A DNA stretch of 64,000 nucleotides, taken from assembly GCA_963810915.1 (NCBI GenBank), contig CAWEPH010000006.1:310001-374000 (forward strand), in the 5' to 3' direction. Under the pieces are notes generated by a model. The model was not told where the DNA came from. It did not search any database and was given only the letters and a program-made list of their open reading frames with translations. Both the position numbers and the translations under genes were made by a program. This stretch comes from JAOUEA01 sp963810915 (GTDB lineage Bacteria; Actinomycetota; UBA4738; HRBIN12). Shown here one piece after another: positions 41,814 to 49,740 of this stretch (position 1 is the first letter of the stretch; every line of letters starts with the position of its first letter).

Positions 41814-42926
41814 CTACTGCGGCAAGATCACCTGCCCGCTGGCCTGATCGACGACCACGCGGATGTACTGCAGGGGCGTGCTGGTGGGGCTCCCGGGCAG
41901 CGGCTGTGCACGCTTCGCCGGGTCGAACTCGGCACCGTGGCACGGACACACCAGGAGTTGGGCGGACGTGTCGTATCCCACTGAACATCCGGCGTGCGTG
42001 CAGACGCGGCTGTACGCGACGACCCGTCCGTCGGCGAGGCGCACGAGCGCCGCCGGCATCCCTCCCGCTGCGGTGAAGCCGACGGCCGCGCCCACGGGCA
42101 GCTTGTCGAGGGTGGTGAGCACGCGCCCGGGCACGGCCGGCGCCTGCGAGGAGCCCGCGGGCTGACCTGAGGGCTGCGACGTGGGTCCTTCGGACGTGGC
42201 CGTGCCACCCGCAGACGTCGCGGATCCGGGGGCCGCCTGCGCGCGTGCCGCACCGGCACCGAGTCCGGTCTTCGTCGCGGCGGCGCCGGCGAGCGTCGAA
42301 CCCAACACGGCCAACCCCACGGATGCACCCGCGATCAGGCCTCCGCGCAGGACCTCACGCCGGCCGATGTGATCGACCCGCTCGGTGACCGAGGGCATCC
42401 GCCCGGGGAACCGACCCCGCTCCGCCTCGAGCGCGCCCGCCAGCAAGGCCAGCCACGCGACCGCGTAGATCGAGTCCGAGCCGAGGAAGTACGGGTGGAT
42501 GTGCCACGTGGCGGAGAGCCACAGCGTGAGGTTGATCAGCAGTCCCACCACCGCGGCCGCCATCAGACCCACCCCGAGCAACGTGCCGAGCCCGACGGCG
42601 ATCTCGGTGATGGCGATGCCGACACCCGTCACCATCGGGAACTTCGCGAGGAGGTTCATCAACGGCGCCACCGGCGTGCCGTGAGCGAACCCCTGGAGCT
42701 GCGTGCCGATGTACGTGCCGCTGCCGGCGTGCAAGAAGTTCGGATCGAGGAACTTCTGGACACCCGCGAAGACGAACGTCCCGCCCAGGAAGGCGCGGAG
42801 GATCCGCATCGACCACGGCATCGCCTCCCAGGAGGCTGCGAGCGTCGGGGTCGTCGGGCGCGGGGCGGCGCGGCGGCGTCCGGCGTCGGGGCGCACGGGC
42901 ATCGGGGGGGCGCTCTTCGTCTTCAT
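41814..42926 (-). CDS. DoxX-Rieske 2Fe-2S fusion protein
   Basis: A 370-residue fusion. Residues about 35-190 are a DoxX-family membrane domain: FLGGTFVFAGVQKFLDPNFL, then ITEIAVGLGTLLGVGLMAAA and LINLTLWLSATWHIHPYFLG. A third block, HIGRREVLRGGLIAGASVGL, is a twin-arginine-like motif with a helix. After a Ser/Pro/Gly linker comes a Rieske domain (about 275-370): VCTHAGCSVG and VCPCHGAEFDPAKR give the two Cys-x-His pairs that bind the cluster. Actinobacterial QcrA uses a similar Sec-then-Tat route. It is probably a membrane quinone or thiosulfate electron-transfer protein. Start at 42926. Confidence 0.85.
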   Translation of the reverse strand: MKTKSAPPMPVRPDAGRRRAAPRPTTPTLAASWEAMPWSMRILRAFLGGTFVFAGVQKFLDPNFLHAGSGTYIGTQLQGFAHGTPVAPLMNLLAKFPMVTGVGIAITEIAVGLGTLLGVGLMAAAVVGLLINLTLWLSATWHIHPYFLGSDSIYAVAWLALLAGALEAERGRFPGRMPSVTERVDHIGRREVLRGGLIAGASVGLAVLGSTLAGAAATKTGLGAGAARAQAAPGSATSAGGTATSEGPTSQPSGQPAGSSQAPAVPGRVLTTLDKLPVGAAVGFTAAGGMPAALVRLADGRVVAYSRVCTHAGCSVGYDTSAQLLVCPCHGAEFDPAKRAQPLPGSPTSTPLQYIRVVVDQASGQVILPQ

Positions 42927-43028
42927 GCTGGAGATGTTCGTCGCCGCACGTTGGCCGGCGGTTGGACGCAGGTTTGAGAACGGTAAGAACCGCGGACGAG
43001 GCGCCGACGCGCCTGACACCATGACGGC

Positions 43029-43700
43029 ATGCGCATCGTGCTGATCGAGGACGATCGACGCCTGGCCGGGCTCGTCGCCACGCGGTTGAACGGCGAGGGG
43101 CACGAGGCGGAGACCGCGGACAACGGGGTCGACGGGCTCGCGATGGCCGGCTCGGGTCGGTTCGACCTGGCGATCGTCGACGTGATGCTCCCGGGCATGG
43201 ATGGGACGGCCCTCACCGCCGAACTGAGGGAACGAGGCATCTCGATCCCGGTCCTGATGCTCACGGCGCGCGACACCGTCGAGGATCGTGTCGGAGGGTT
43301 GCGCTCCGGGGCCGACGACTACCTCGTGAAGCCGTTCGCGTTCGACGAGCTCCTCGCGCGCATCGACGCGCTCGCGCGGCGCGCGGGCCCCGGGCGCGAC
43401 CAGCCGGACGCCGCGCTGGTGCACGGTCCGGTCCGCCTCGATCCACGCACCCGACGCGTGAGCGTGGACGGCGAGGAGGTGGACCTCACAGCCAAGGAGT
43501 TCGACCTCCTCAAGTGCCTGTTGGAGCATGCCGGGCGCGTGCTGTCCCGTGTGGAGCTGAAGGAGCTCGTATGGGACTTCGACTTCGACGCCCAGACCAA
43601 GGTGGTCGACCTCTACGTGCACTACCTGCGCCGCAAGCTCGGGCCCGGGGGGGACATCATCCAGACGGTGCGCGGGGTGGGGTACGCGGTGGGGCGCTAG
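43029..43700 (+). CDS. OmpR/PhoB-family response regulator
   Basis: A 223-residue response regulator. The receiver begins MRIVLIEDDRRLAGLVATRL; acidic DD (9-10), the phospho-Asp in DLAIVDVMLPGMDG and Lys in DDYLVKPFAFDELLARI are in place. The C-terminal winged helix has DLTAKEFDLLKCLLEHAGRV, then VDLYVHYLRRKLGPGGDIIQ and VRGVGYAV, the OmpR/PhoB DNA-binding signature. Its stop touches the ATG of the sensor kinase, so the two are co-translated. The upstream gap with the divergent DoxX-Rieske gene is about 100 bases. Confidence 0.95.
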   Translation: MRIVLIEDDRRLAGLVATRLNGEGHEAETADNGVDGLAMAGSGRFDLAIVDVMLPGMDGTALTAELRERGISIPVLMLTARDTVEDRVGGLRSGADDYLVKPFAFDELLARIDALARRAGPGRDQPDAALVHGPVRLDPRTRRVSVDGEEVDLTAKEFDLLKCLLEHAGRVLSRVELKELVWDFDFDAQTKVVDLYVHYLRRKLGPGGDIIQTVRGVGYAVGR

Positions 43701-44882
43701 ATGTTCCGCTCCCTGCGGCTGCGCATCGCGCTCTCCCATGCGCTCGTGCTGATCGTGATCTTGGTGGCGCTCGGGATCTCGATGCAGTTCGTGCTGACGC
43801 GCAGCCTCGACAACGCCGCCACGGGCGAGCTCACCGCGATCGCCGAGGGACAGGTGGAGCGGATCCAGGAGGCCGGGCGCCCCGTCCCGCCCGCCGATTC
43901 CGACATCCCGTCGGCGGCCGGGGTGCAGGTGGGGGTGTTCGTCCCCGACGGGACCGCGCTCGGCGAGCCGATCGAGATCCCCGGATGGCTCCGACGGTAC
44001 CCGGACGGGCTCACGGACCTGACCGTGGAGGGCGAACACGTGCGCGTCGTGGTCATGCCTGCCGAGGTGGACGGGTCCGTGGTCGCGTGGGTGGCTACGG
44101 GCCGCTCGCTCGCCGCAGAGGACCACCTCCTGCATCGGATGCGCCTCCTCTTGCTCGCCGGGGGGAGCCTGGCCGTGATCGCGAGCCTGGCGGCGGGGTG
44201 GTGGCTGGCCGGTCGCGCGGTGCGCCCCGTCGAGCGCGCCTACGAGGCACAGGCGGGGTTCGCCGCCGACGCTTCGCACGAGCTGCGCACGCCCCTCACG
44301 TTCGTCCGCTCGGGGGTCGAGGTGCTCGCGGAAAAGGAGCCCGGGCTCGGCGGCCAGGTCCTCGCCGAGGTGGACTACCTGACCGGACTCACGCAGCGCC
44401 TGCTCCTTCTCGCGCGCGCCGAACGAGGCTCGATCCGCCTGGAGGTGGAGCCCGTGGACGTGGGGGCCGCCTGCCGCTCGGCCGCGCATCGGAGCGAACG
44501 CGCCCACGGCAACACGCTCAGCACCGGGGGCGCCGATCTCGCCGCGCTGGCCGATCGGGTCGCGCTCGAGGCGGCCCTCGACGCGGTCCTCGAGAACGTC
44601 GAACGGCACGGCGGCGGCAGCGCCGACATGCGGTGGAGCCGCGAGGACGGCCGGGTGGAGATCGGGGTCGCGGACCACGGCCCGGGGCTCCCCGAGGATC
44701 TCCACGGACGGGCGTTCGAGCGCTTCTTCCGCGTCGATCCCTCGCGTGCGCGGGAGACGGGAGGGGCGGGGCTCGGCCTCGCGCTCGCCAAGACGCTCGT
44801 GGAGGCGCAGGAGGGGAAGATGTGGCTCGAGCCCACGCCGGGGGGCGGCCTCACGGTGTGGATCGGCTTGCCAGCCGCCTAG
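43701..44882 (+). CDS. Two-component sensor histidine kinase
   Basis: A 393-residue membrane kinase. Helix 1 is about 9-27 (LSHALVLIVILVALGISMQ), an extracytoplasmic sensor about 28-140, helix 2 about 148-168 (MRLLLLAGGSLAVIASLAAG), and a very short HAMP-like linker (AVRPVERAYEAQ). H-box: FAADASHELRTPLTFVRSG with the phospho-His. N-box: ALDAVLENVERHGGG; G-boxes: ADHGPGLPEDL and GAGLGLALAKTLVEA. It follows the regulator with no gap and signals to it. Confidence 0.93.
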   Translation: MFRSLRLRIALSHALVLIVILVALGISMQFVLTRSLDNAATGELTAIAEGQVERIQEAGRPVPPADSDIPSAAGVQVGVFVPDGTALGEPIEIPGWLRRYPDGLTDLTVEGEHVRVVVMPAEVDGSVVAWVATGRSLAAEDHLLHRMRLLLLAGGSLAVIASLAAGWWLAGRAVRPVERAYEAQAGFAADASHELRTPLTFVRSGVEVLAEKEPGLGGQVLAEVDYLTGLTQRLLLLARAERGSIRLEVEPVDVGAACRSAAHRSERAHGNTLSTGGADLAALADRVALEAALDAVLENVERHGGGSADMRWSREDGRVEIGVADHGPGLPEDLHGRAFERFFRVDPSRARETGGAGLGLALAKTLVEAQEGKMWLEPTPGGGLTVWIGLPAA

Positions 44883-44929
44883 GGCCGAACGCGCTGCAGG
44901 CAAGCGAGCCCCGGGGCATACTTCCCTCC

Positions 44930-46768
44930 GTGGACATCGCCGGGTTCCTGAAGCTCTACGCGCCGTTCGACGAACTCGACGGCGATCGCCTCGGTGCCGT
45001 CGCTGGGGCGGTGGAGATCGAGCACGTGCCGCAAGGGACGGTGGTGCTCCAGCAGGGCGGCGCGCCGGCTTCCCACCTGTACGTCGTGCGCAAGGGGGCC
45101 GTCGAGCTCCTCGACGATGGGCGCCTCCTCGACCTGCTCGGTGAAGGCGAGGTCTTCGGGCAGTTCTCCCTCCTCGCCCACGAGGGACCGACGGTCACCG
45201 TTCGCGCCCACGAGGACACGCTGTGTTACCTGATCCCCGAAGACGTCGCGGACGAGATCCTGGAGACCTCTGCGGGGCAAGCGTTCGTGATCGGCTCGAT
45301 GCGGCGTCGGATCCGTTCGGCCGCCGAGCGGACGCAACCGGAGGGTCCGGACCCGCGGCTCACCCCGATAGGGATGCTCGTCCGGCGCGCGGCCGTCACG
45401 GCGGAGCCGGGGATGCCCGTGGCGGAGGCCGCACAACGCATGGCGGCGGAGCGGGTCTCGTCGCTGCTGATCCCGATGCGAGGCGGGTGGGGCATCGTCA
45501 CCGACCGGGACCTGCGCACGCGCGTCGTGGCGGTACGGAAGAGCTTCGAATCACCCGTGGAGACCGTTGCGACGTTCCCCGCGATGACGCTGGACGCGGA
45601 GACCCCGGCGGGCGAAGCGTTGCTGCGGATGTTCGCCGACGGCGTGCATCACTTCCCCGTCGGCGACGGCGACGGGCACGTGACCGGCGTCGTCACCGAC
45701 ACGGACCTCATGGGGCTCACGCGCCACAGCCCGTTCGCGATCAAGAGCGCGATCGAGCGAGCGGGATCGCCCGACGAGGTGGCGGCTGCCGGCCGGGACC
45801 TCCCCGCGGTCGTCGTCGCGATGGTGGACGTGAACGCCGACCCCGTCGACGTCGGCAAGGTGGTGGCCCTCGTGGTGGACACCATGACGGAGCGCCTCCT
45901 CCACCTCGGCCTGGCTGCCGAGGGCGACCCACCGTGCTCGTGGGCGTGGCTCGCGCTCGGGAGCGCCGCGCGCCACGAGCAGGCGCTCAAGACCGACCAG
46001 GACCACGCGTTGGCCTTCGACCCGGACGGGGCCGATCCGGCCTCGGTCGATCCCTACTTCGCCCGGCTCGCCGAGTTCGTCACCGCGGGGCTCGAAGCGG
46101 CGGGGATCCCCCGGTGCAACGGTGACGCGATGGCCGTGCACTCGGCTCTGCGCAAGCCCATCGACAGCTGGGTCGCGACCTTCCAGTCCTGGATCGACGA
46201 CCCCGATCCGACGAGCAGCATCCTCGCGTCGATCGGCTACGACTTCCGGAAGGTGGCCGGGCCTCTCGACGCCGAGCCCGCCCTCGACAACGCCCTGCGT
46301 CTGGCGCGGGAGCGCCCCGCGTTCTTGCGGCACCTGAGTCGACGTGCGCTCGACCTCAAACCGCCGACCGGGTTCTTCCGCGATCTCGTCGTGGAGCACC
46401 AGGGCGAGCACGCGGGCCGGCTCGACGTGAAGCACGGAGGCATCTCCATCATCAACAACCTCGCGCGCGCCTACAGCACGGAGGCCGGCGTGGCCGCGAA
46501 GGGCACGATCTCCCGGCTGCAGGGCGCCGCTGGTGCCGGGGTCCTGGACGGGGACGTGGCCGGCGAGCTCACGGAGGCCTTCCATTTCCTCTGGGGGATC
46601 CGACTGGACCACCAGGCCTCCCAGGTCCGCGCCGGGGAGGCGCCCGACGACTTCGTGGATCCCGCGGAGCTGGGACCGCTCGCACGCAGCGGGCTGAAGG
46701 AGGCGTTCCGCGTCATCACCCGCGCCCAGCGGATGCTCGCGAGCGATCTTGGCGTCACCCAGCGTTAA
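44930..46768 (+). CDS. cNMP-binding, CBS-pair and DUF294 nucleotidyltransferase-like protein
   Basis: A 612-residue signalling protein from GTG 44930. Domains in order: cyclic-nucleotide-binding fold (about 1-125; DVFGQFSLLAH-type loop), two CBS motifs (about 145-255; WGIVTDRDLRTRVVAV and HVTGVVTDTDLMGL), and a DUF294 nucleotidyltransferase-like part (about 330-) with ALGSAARHEQALKTDQDHAL and the acidic pair, then a C-terminal substrate-binding helical region. Such proteins resemble uridylyltransferase GlnD and are thought to modify or regulate targets in response to nucleotides. It follows the histidine kinase by 47 bases, so co-transcription is possible. Tail overlaps fabI by 4 bases. Confidence 0.85.
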   Translation: MDIAGFLKLYAPFDELDGDRLGAVAGAVEIEHVPQGTVVLQQGGAPASHLYVVRKGAVELLDDGRLLDLLGEGEVFGQFSLLAHEGPTVTVRAHEDTLCYLIPEDVADEILETSAGQAFVIGSMRRRIRSAAERTQPEGPDPRLTPIGMLVRRAAVTAEPGMPVAEAAQRMAAERVSSLLIPMRGGWGIVTDRDLRTRVVAVRKSFESPVETVATFPAMTLDAETPAGEALLRMFADGVHHFPVGDGDGHVTGVVTDTDLMGLTRHSPFAIKSAIERAGSPDEVAAAGRDLPAVVVAMVDVNADPVDVGKVVALVVDTMTERLLHLGLAAEGDPPCSWAWLALGSAARHEQALKTDQDHALAFDPDGADPASVDPYFARLAEFVTAGLEAAGIPRCNGDAMAVHSALRKPIDSWVATFQSWIDDPDPTSSILASIGYDFRKVAGPLDAEPALDNALRLARERPAFLRHLSRRALDLKPPTGFFRDLVVEHQGEHAGRLDVKHGGISIINNLARAYSTEAGVAAKGTISRLQGAAGAGVLDGDVAGELTEAFHFLWGIRLDHQASQVRAGEAPDDFVDPAELGPLARSGLKEAFRVITRAQRMLASDLGVTQR

Positions 46769-47547
46769 GGCTGCTCCGCCTCGATCCCGATGGCGTGGAA
46801 GCCGCCGTCGACGTGGATCATCTCGCCCGTGATGCCACGTGAGAGGTCCGAAAGTAGGAGCGCGATCGCCTCGCCAACCGGCGTGGGATCGCTGATGTCC
46901 CAGCCGAGCGGCGCGCGCGCGGCCCATCGATCGGAGATGGCGTCGAACCCGGGGATGCCCTTGCCGGCCATCGTCTTGAGCGGACCCGCGCTCACGGTGT
47001 TCACCCGGATACCCTTCGGTCCGAGGTCGCGGGCCAAGTAGCGCGTCACCGACTCGAGCCCGGCCTTCGCGACGCCCATCCAGTCGTAGATGGGCCAGGC
47101 GACCCGCGCGTCGAAGTCGAGCGAGACGATCGAGCCGCCCGATGCCTCCATGAGCGGCAGGAGGCCCACGGCCAGCTGTTTGAGCGAGAACGCGCTGGTC
47201 TGCATCGCGGTCGCCACCGACTCCCAGGGCGTGTCGAGGAAGTTGCCCCCGAGGGCGTCCTGGGGCGCGAACGCGATCGCGTGGAGGAACCCGTCCACCG
47301 CACCCCAGCGGCCGGCGAGCTCGGAGCGGACGGCATCGATCTGCGCGGCGTCGTTCACGTCCATCTCCAGCACGTCCGGAGGATCGGGCAGACGCTTCGC
47401 GCACTTCAGCGTGAGCCCCATCCCCCGCCCCACGCCCGTCAGGACGATCTCGGCGCCCTGCTCCTGGGCCACCTGGGCGGCGGAGAACGCGATGGATTGG
47501 GGCGTGAGCACGCCGGTGATCAGGAGACGCTTCTTCTCGAGCAACAC
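46765..47547 (-). CDS. fabI: Enoyl-ACP reductase (FabI/InhA type)
   Basis: A 260-residue SDR that reduces enoyl-ACP in the last step of fatty-acid elongation, in the InhA branch. It begins MLLEKKRLLITGVLTPQSIA, the InhA-like glycine-poor nucleotide loop, has EMDVNDAAQIDAVRSEL, HAIAFAPQDALGGNFLD, and the catalytic Tyr/Lys in WPIYDWMGVAKAGLES (Y-x6-K). GPKGIRVNTVSAGPLKTMAG is the family signature. It is downstream of nothing obvious; the lipoprotein gene ends 10 bases upstream of its start. Mycolic-type or ordinary fatty acid use cannot be decided. Confidence 0.93.
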   Translation of the reverse strand: MLLEKKRLLITGVLTPQSIAFSAAQVAQEQGAEIVLTGVGRGMGLTLKCAKRLPDPPDVLEMDVNDAAQIDAVRSELAGRWGAVDGFLHAIAFAPQDALGGNFLDTPWESVATAMQTSAFSLKQLAVGLLPLMEASGGSIVSLDFDARVAWPIYDWMGVAKAGLESVTRYLARDLGPKGIRVNTVSAGPLKTMAGKGIPGFDAISDRWAARAPLGWDISDPTPVGEAIALLLSDLSRGITGEMIHVDGGFHAIGIEAEQP

Positions 47548-47557
47548 GCGGGGCTCC

Positions 47558-47887
47558 TCACATGGTGGGCGACGCGGTGGGCGTCGCCGACGACCCGTCG
47601 CCGGCCCCCGAGAGCCTCCAGGTCACGTGGCCCTGGTCGTCCGTCTGGGTGACCTCGATGGTGAGGCTCTGACCGGACGGGTCGGATGCGGTGCACTCGA
47701 AGGTCGCGCCCGACTCGACCTTGATGTTGTCCGGGCACGAGACCGTGAGCCCGCTCGCCTTGAGCTGGCTCTCGACCTGGCCCTTCAGCGTCGACTCGAG
47801 GTTGGACGTATCGAGGGACTTGGTGCACCCCACGGCGATGAGGGTCACGGCGACGACCGTGGCCACGCGGGCGATGCGGGTGTGCAT
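47558..47887 (-). CDS. DUF4333-like lipoprotein
   Basis: A 109-residue protein starting at ATG 47885-47887. Lipobox-like end of the signal: VAVTLIAVGCTKSLD (lipid on Cys20). The mature part has TLKGQVESQLKASGLTVSC, VSCPDNIKVESGATFECTAS, matching the DUF4333 pattern of a Cys, Pro and a Phe-x-Cys pair, and ends in a Ser/Thr/Pro tail. Function unknown in the family. It lies 10 bases upstream of the fabI start, co-oriented, but the functional link is likely incidental. Confidence 0.75.
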   Translation of the reverse strand: MHTRIARVATVVAVTLIAVGCTKSLDTSNLESTLKGQVESQLKASGLTVSCPDNIKVESGATFECTASDPSGQSLTIEVTQTDDQGHVTWRLSGAGDGSSATPTASPTM

Positions 47888-47970
47888 GGGCGGGTTCCTC
47901 TCGATCGTGGATGCCGGCTGAGCGTATCGGCGGCCCCCTGGAGAATCAAACCCCCCGGGGACATCGCCTC

Positions 47971-47995
47971 CCGCCCGGTCCGCGTGCGCGGGCGG
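47971..47995 (-). terminator. 7-bp hairpin after TIM-barrel gene
   Basis: CCGCCCG (47971-47977) and CGGGCGG (47989-47995) form a 7-bp stem with an 11-base loop, 5 bases after the stop of the reverse-strand gene at 48000. A modest terminator-like hairpin without a U-tract. Confidence 0.35.
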
Positions 47996-47999
47996 CGGT

Positions 48000-48953
48000 T
48001 CAGGCACCGGTCGGCGTGACGACCTGGATCTGCGCGAGGGCCGCCCACTGACCGTCGGTGATGCCGGGCCACGTGTAGTAGCTGGCGCCGATCACCCGGC
48101 GCTCGTTGACGGCCTGCACGAAGCCGGCCGTTTCCTCGGTGGTCGCGTCTTGCGCGATGCCGCCGATCACGTGGATCGGCACGCGGTGGTTGCCCACCTC
48201 CCTACGCACGAGCCCGACCGCCGTGCGGGTGTATGTGTGAGCGCCGCTCTCACCCTGCGAGCGGTAGGTGAAATAGGTCATCGGCAGGATGACGTCGTAG
48301 GTCTGCGCGAGGCTCGTCCAGGGGAACGCGGGCCAGTACCCGGCGTGGATCTGCATCCCGCGTGGCGACGGCACGATCGCGCCGAGGGGGTACGCCTCGC
48401 CGGCGGCCGCGCGTAGCGTCCCCGAGAGCTCGAGGAGCCGCCGGGTCCGCAGGGCGGCATCGGACACGGCGGCCGACTCGATGTCGAGCGCGAAGCCCGC
48501 GAACCGGTTGCCGGCCGGGGTTGTGTAGGCGATGGCCGCCTCGGAGCGGGACGCGTCCGTAGTGACGTCCTGCAGGTTGGGGAGGTACCAGGCCACCACC
48601 TGGACCCCGTCGGCCGCGCCTGCGTCGAGGAACGCGCTCACGCCGGCCTCGTCGACGAAGGCCGACGCGCGATCCGCGTTGGACGTCTCCAGGTAGAGCG
48701 TCCGCACGCCGTGGGCCGCCATGTCGGCGATGGCCGCGGCGGGATCCCCCCACGCGGTCTCGTCGTAGAGGTCGACCCACACCCCCAACCCTTGGAAGGG
48801 GCCGGTCGCGGGATCGGCGCGGATCGCCGTGGGTGAGGGCCTGTCGGATGCGGGGCCGCCTCCGGCGCTACGCCACGCGACGACGAGCGCAACGACGAGC
48901 GCGACCGCCAGGATGCCGGCCGCCATCCGGGGGGAAGTGGCGCGGAGCCGCAT
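48000..48953 (-). CDS. Secreted TIM-barrel glycoside hydrolase-like protein
   Basis: A 317-residue protein with an N-terminal anchor or signal (RMAAGILAVALVVALVVAWR). The rest reads as a TIM barrel: FQGLGVWVDLYDETAWGDP at strand 1, VRTLYLETSN, VQVVAWYLPN, RFAGFALDIESAAVSD (strand 4 with acidic DIE), LPMTYFTYRSQG and VPIHVIGGIAQ. The Asp/Glu at the strand ends resemble catalytic residues of glycoside hydrolase-like extracellular proteins (DUF4015-like). Substrate unknown. Divergent from the SDR gene at 49007. Confidence 0.7.
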   Translation of the reverse strand: MRLRATSPRMAAGILAVALVVALVVAWRSAGGGPASDRPSPTAIRADPATGPFQGLGVWVDLYDETAWGDPAAAIADMAAHGVRTLYLETSNADRASAFVDEAGVSAFLDAGAADGVQVVAWYLPNLQDVTTDASRSEAAIAYTTPAGNRFAGFALDIESAAVSDAALRTRRLLELSGTLRAAAGEAYPLGAIVPSPRGMQIHAGYWPAFPWTSLAQTYDVILPMTYFTYRSQGESGAHTYTRTAVGLVRREVGNHRVPIHVIGGIAQDATTEETAGFVQAVNERRVIGASYYTWPGITDGQWAALAQIQVVTPTGA

Positions 48954-49006
48954 CCAACCAGCGTACCCGCGGGCGGCGGTGGGGCCGAGGCCGTAGCATC
49001 CCGCGC

Positions 49007-49720
49007 ATGGACCTAGGGCTCGAAGGCAAGGTCGCGCTCGTCACCGCCGCCTCGAAAGGGCTGGGGCGCGGCGCCGCGCTCGCCCTCTCCCGCGAAGGCG
49101 CCCGGGTAGTTCTGTGCGCACGCGACCCGGATATCCTGCAGGCCACGGCGTCCGAGCTGCCCGGGGACGCGCTCGCGATCCCCGCGGACGTCACCGACCC
49201 CGAGACGCCCGGGCGCCTGGTGGAGGCGGCACTCGAGCGGTTCGGTGCCCTCCACATCCTGGTGGCCAACGCCGGCGGCCCCCCACGCGCCGGCGCGCTC
49301 GAGGTGCGGGAGGAAGGCCTCGCGGCCGCGCTGAACGCGAACCTGCAGACCTCGATCCGGCTGGCGCTCGCCGCCCTGCCGGGCATGCGCTCCGCCGGCT
49401 GGGGACGGATCTGCTTCCTCACGTCGAACGCCGTGAAGCAACCGATCCCAGATCTCGCCTACTCGAACGTGGCGCGCACGGGGCTCTGGGCGTGGGCGAA
49501 GACCGCCGCGCAGGATCTGATCGACGAGGGCGTGACCGTGAACCTCCTGTGCCCCGGCCTTCACGCGACGGATCGCGTCCGGGAGCTCGGGCATACGGGG
49601 CGCCTCGGCGACCCGGAAGACTTCGGTCGCGTGGTCGCCTTCCTCTGCTCGGAGCCCGCGCGGTTCGTGAGCGGGGTGGCCCTTCAGGTCGACGGGGCCG
49701 GTACGCTGGGGCTCCTGTGA
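49007..49720 (+). CDS. SDR family oxidoreductase, atypical active site
   Basis: A 237-residue short-chain dehydrogenase/reductase. ALVTAASKGLGRGAALAL is the NAD(P)-binding TGxxxGxG-like motif with Lys (NADP-type) and ILVANAGGPPRAGAL the NAG motif. The catalytic region reads FLTSNAVKQPIPDLAYSNVA: Ser and Tyr are present but Lys four residues after Tyr is Ala, followed by Arg-Thr. Such YSNxxR variants form a recognised subgroup of FabG-like reductases. VNLLCPGLHATDRVREL and FVSGVALQVDGAG complete the fold. GTG-start of the DUF885 gene is 20 bases downstream. Confidence 0.83.
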   Translation: MDLGLEGKVALVTAASKGLGRGAALALSREGARVVLCARDPDILQATASELPGDALAIPADVTDPETPGRLVEAALERFGALHILVANAGGPPRAGALEVREEGLAAALNANLQTSIRLALAALPGMRSAGWGRICFLTSNAVKQPIPDLAYSNVARTGLWAWAKTAAQDLIDEGVTVNLLCPGLHATDRVRELGHTGRLGDPEDFGRVVAFLCSEPARFVSGVALQVDGAGTLGLL

Positions 49721-49740
49721 CCGCACATGGAGGGAAGTCG

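Noticed and set aside
43514..46768. Long open frame that starts inside the response regulator and joins the cNMP/DUF294 frame
   Set aside because: The first 470 codons are an out-of-frame reading of the two-component genes. The real start of the DUF294 protein is the GTG at 44930.
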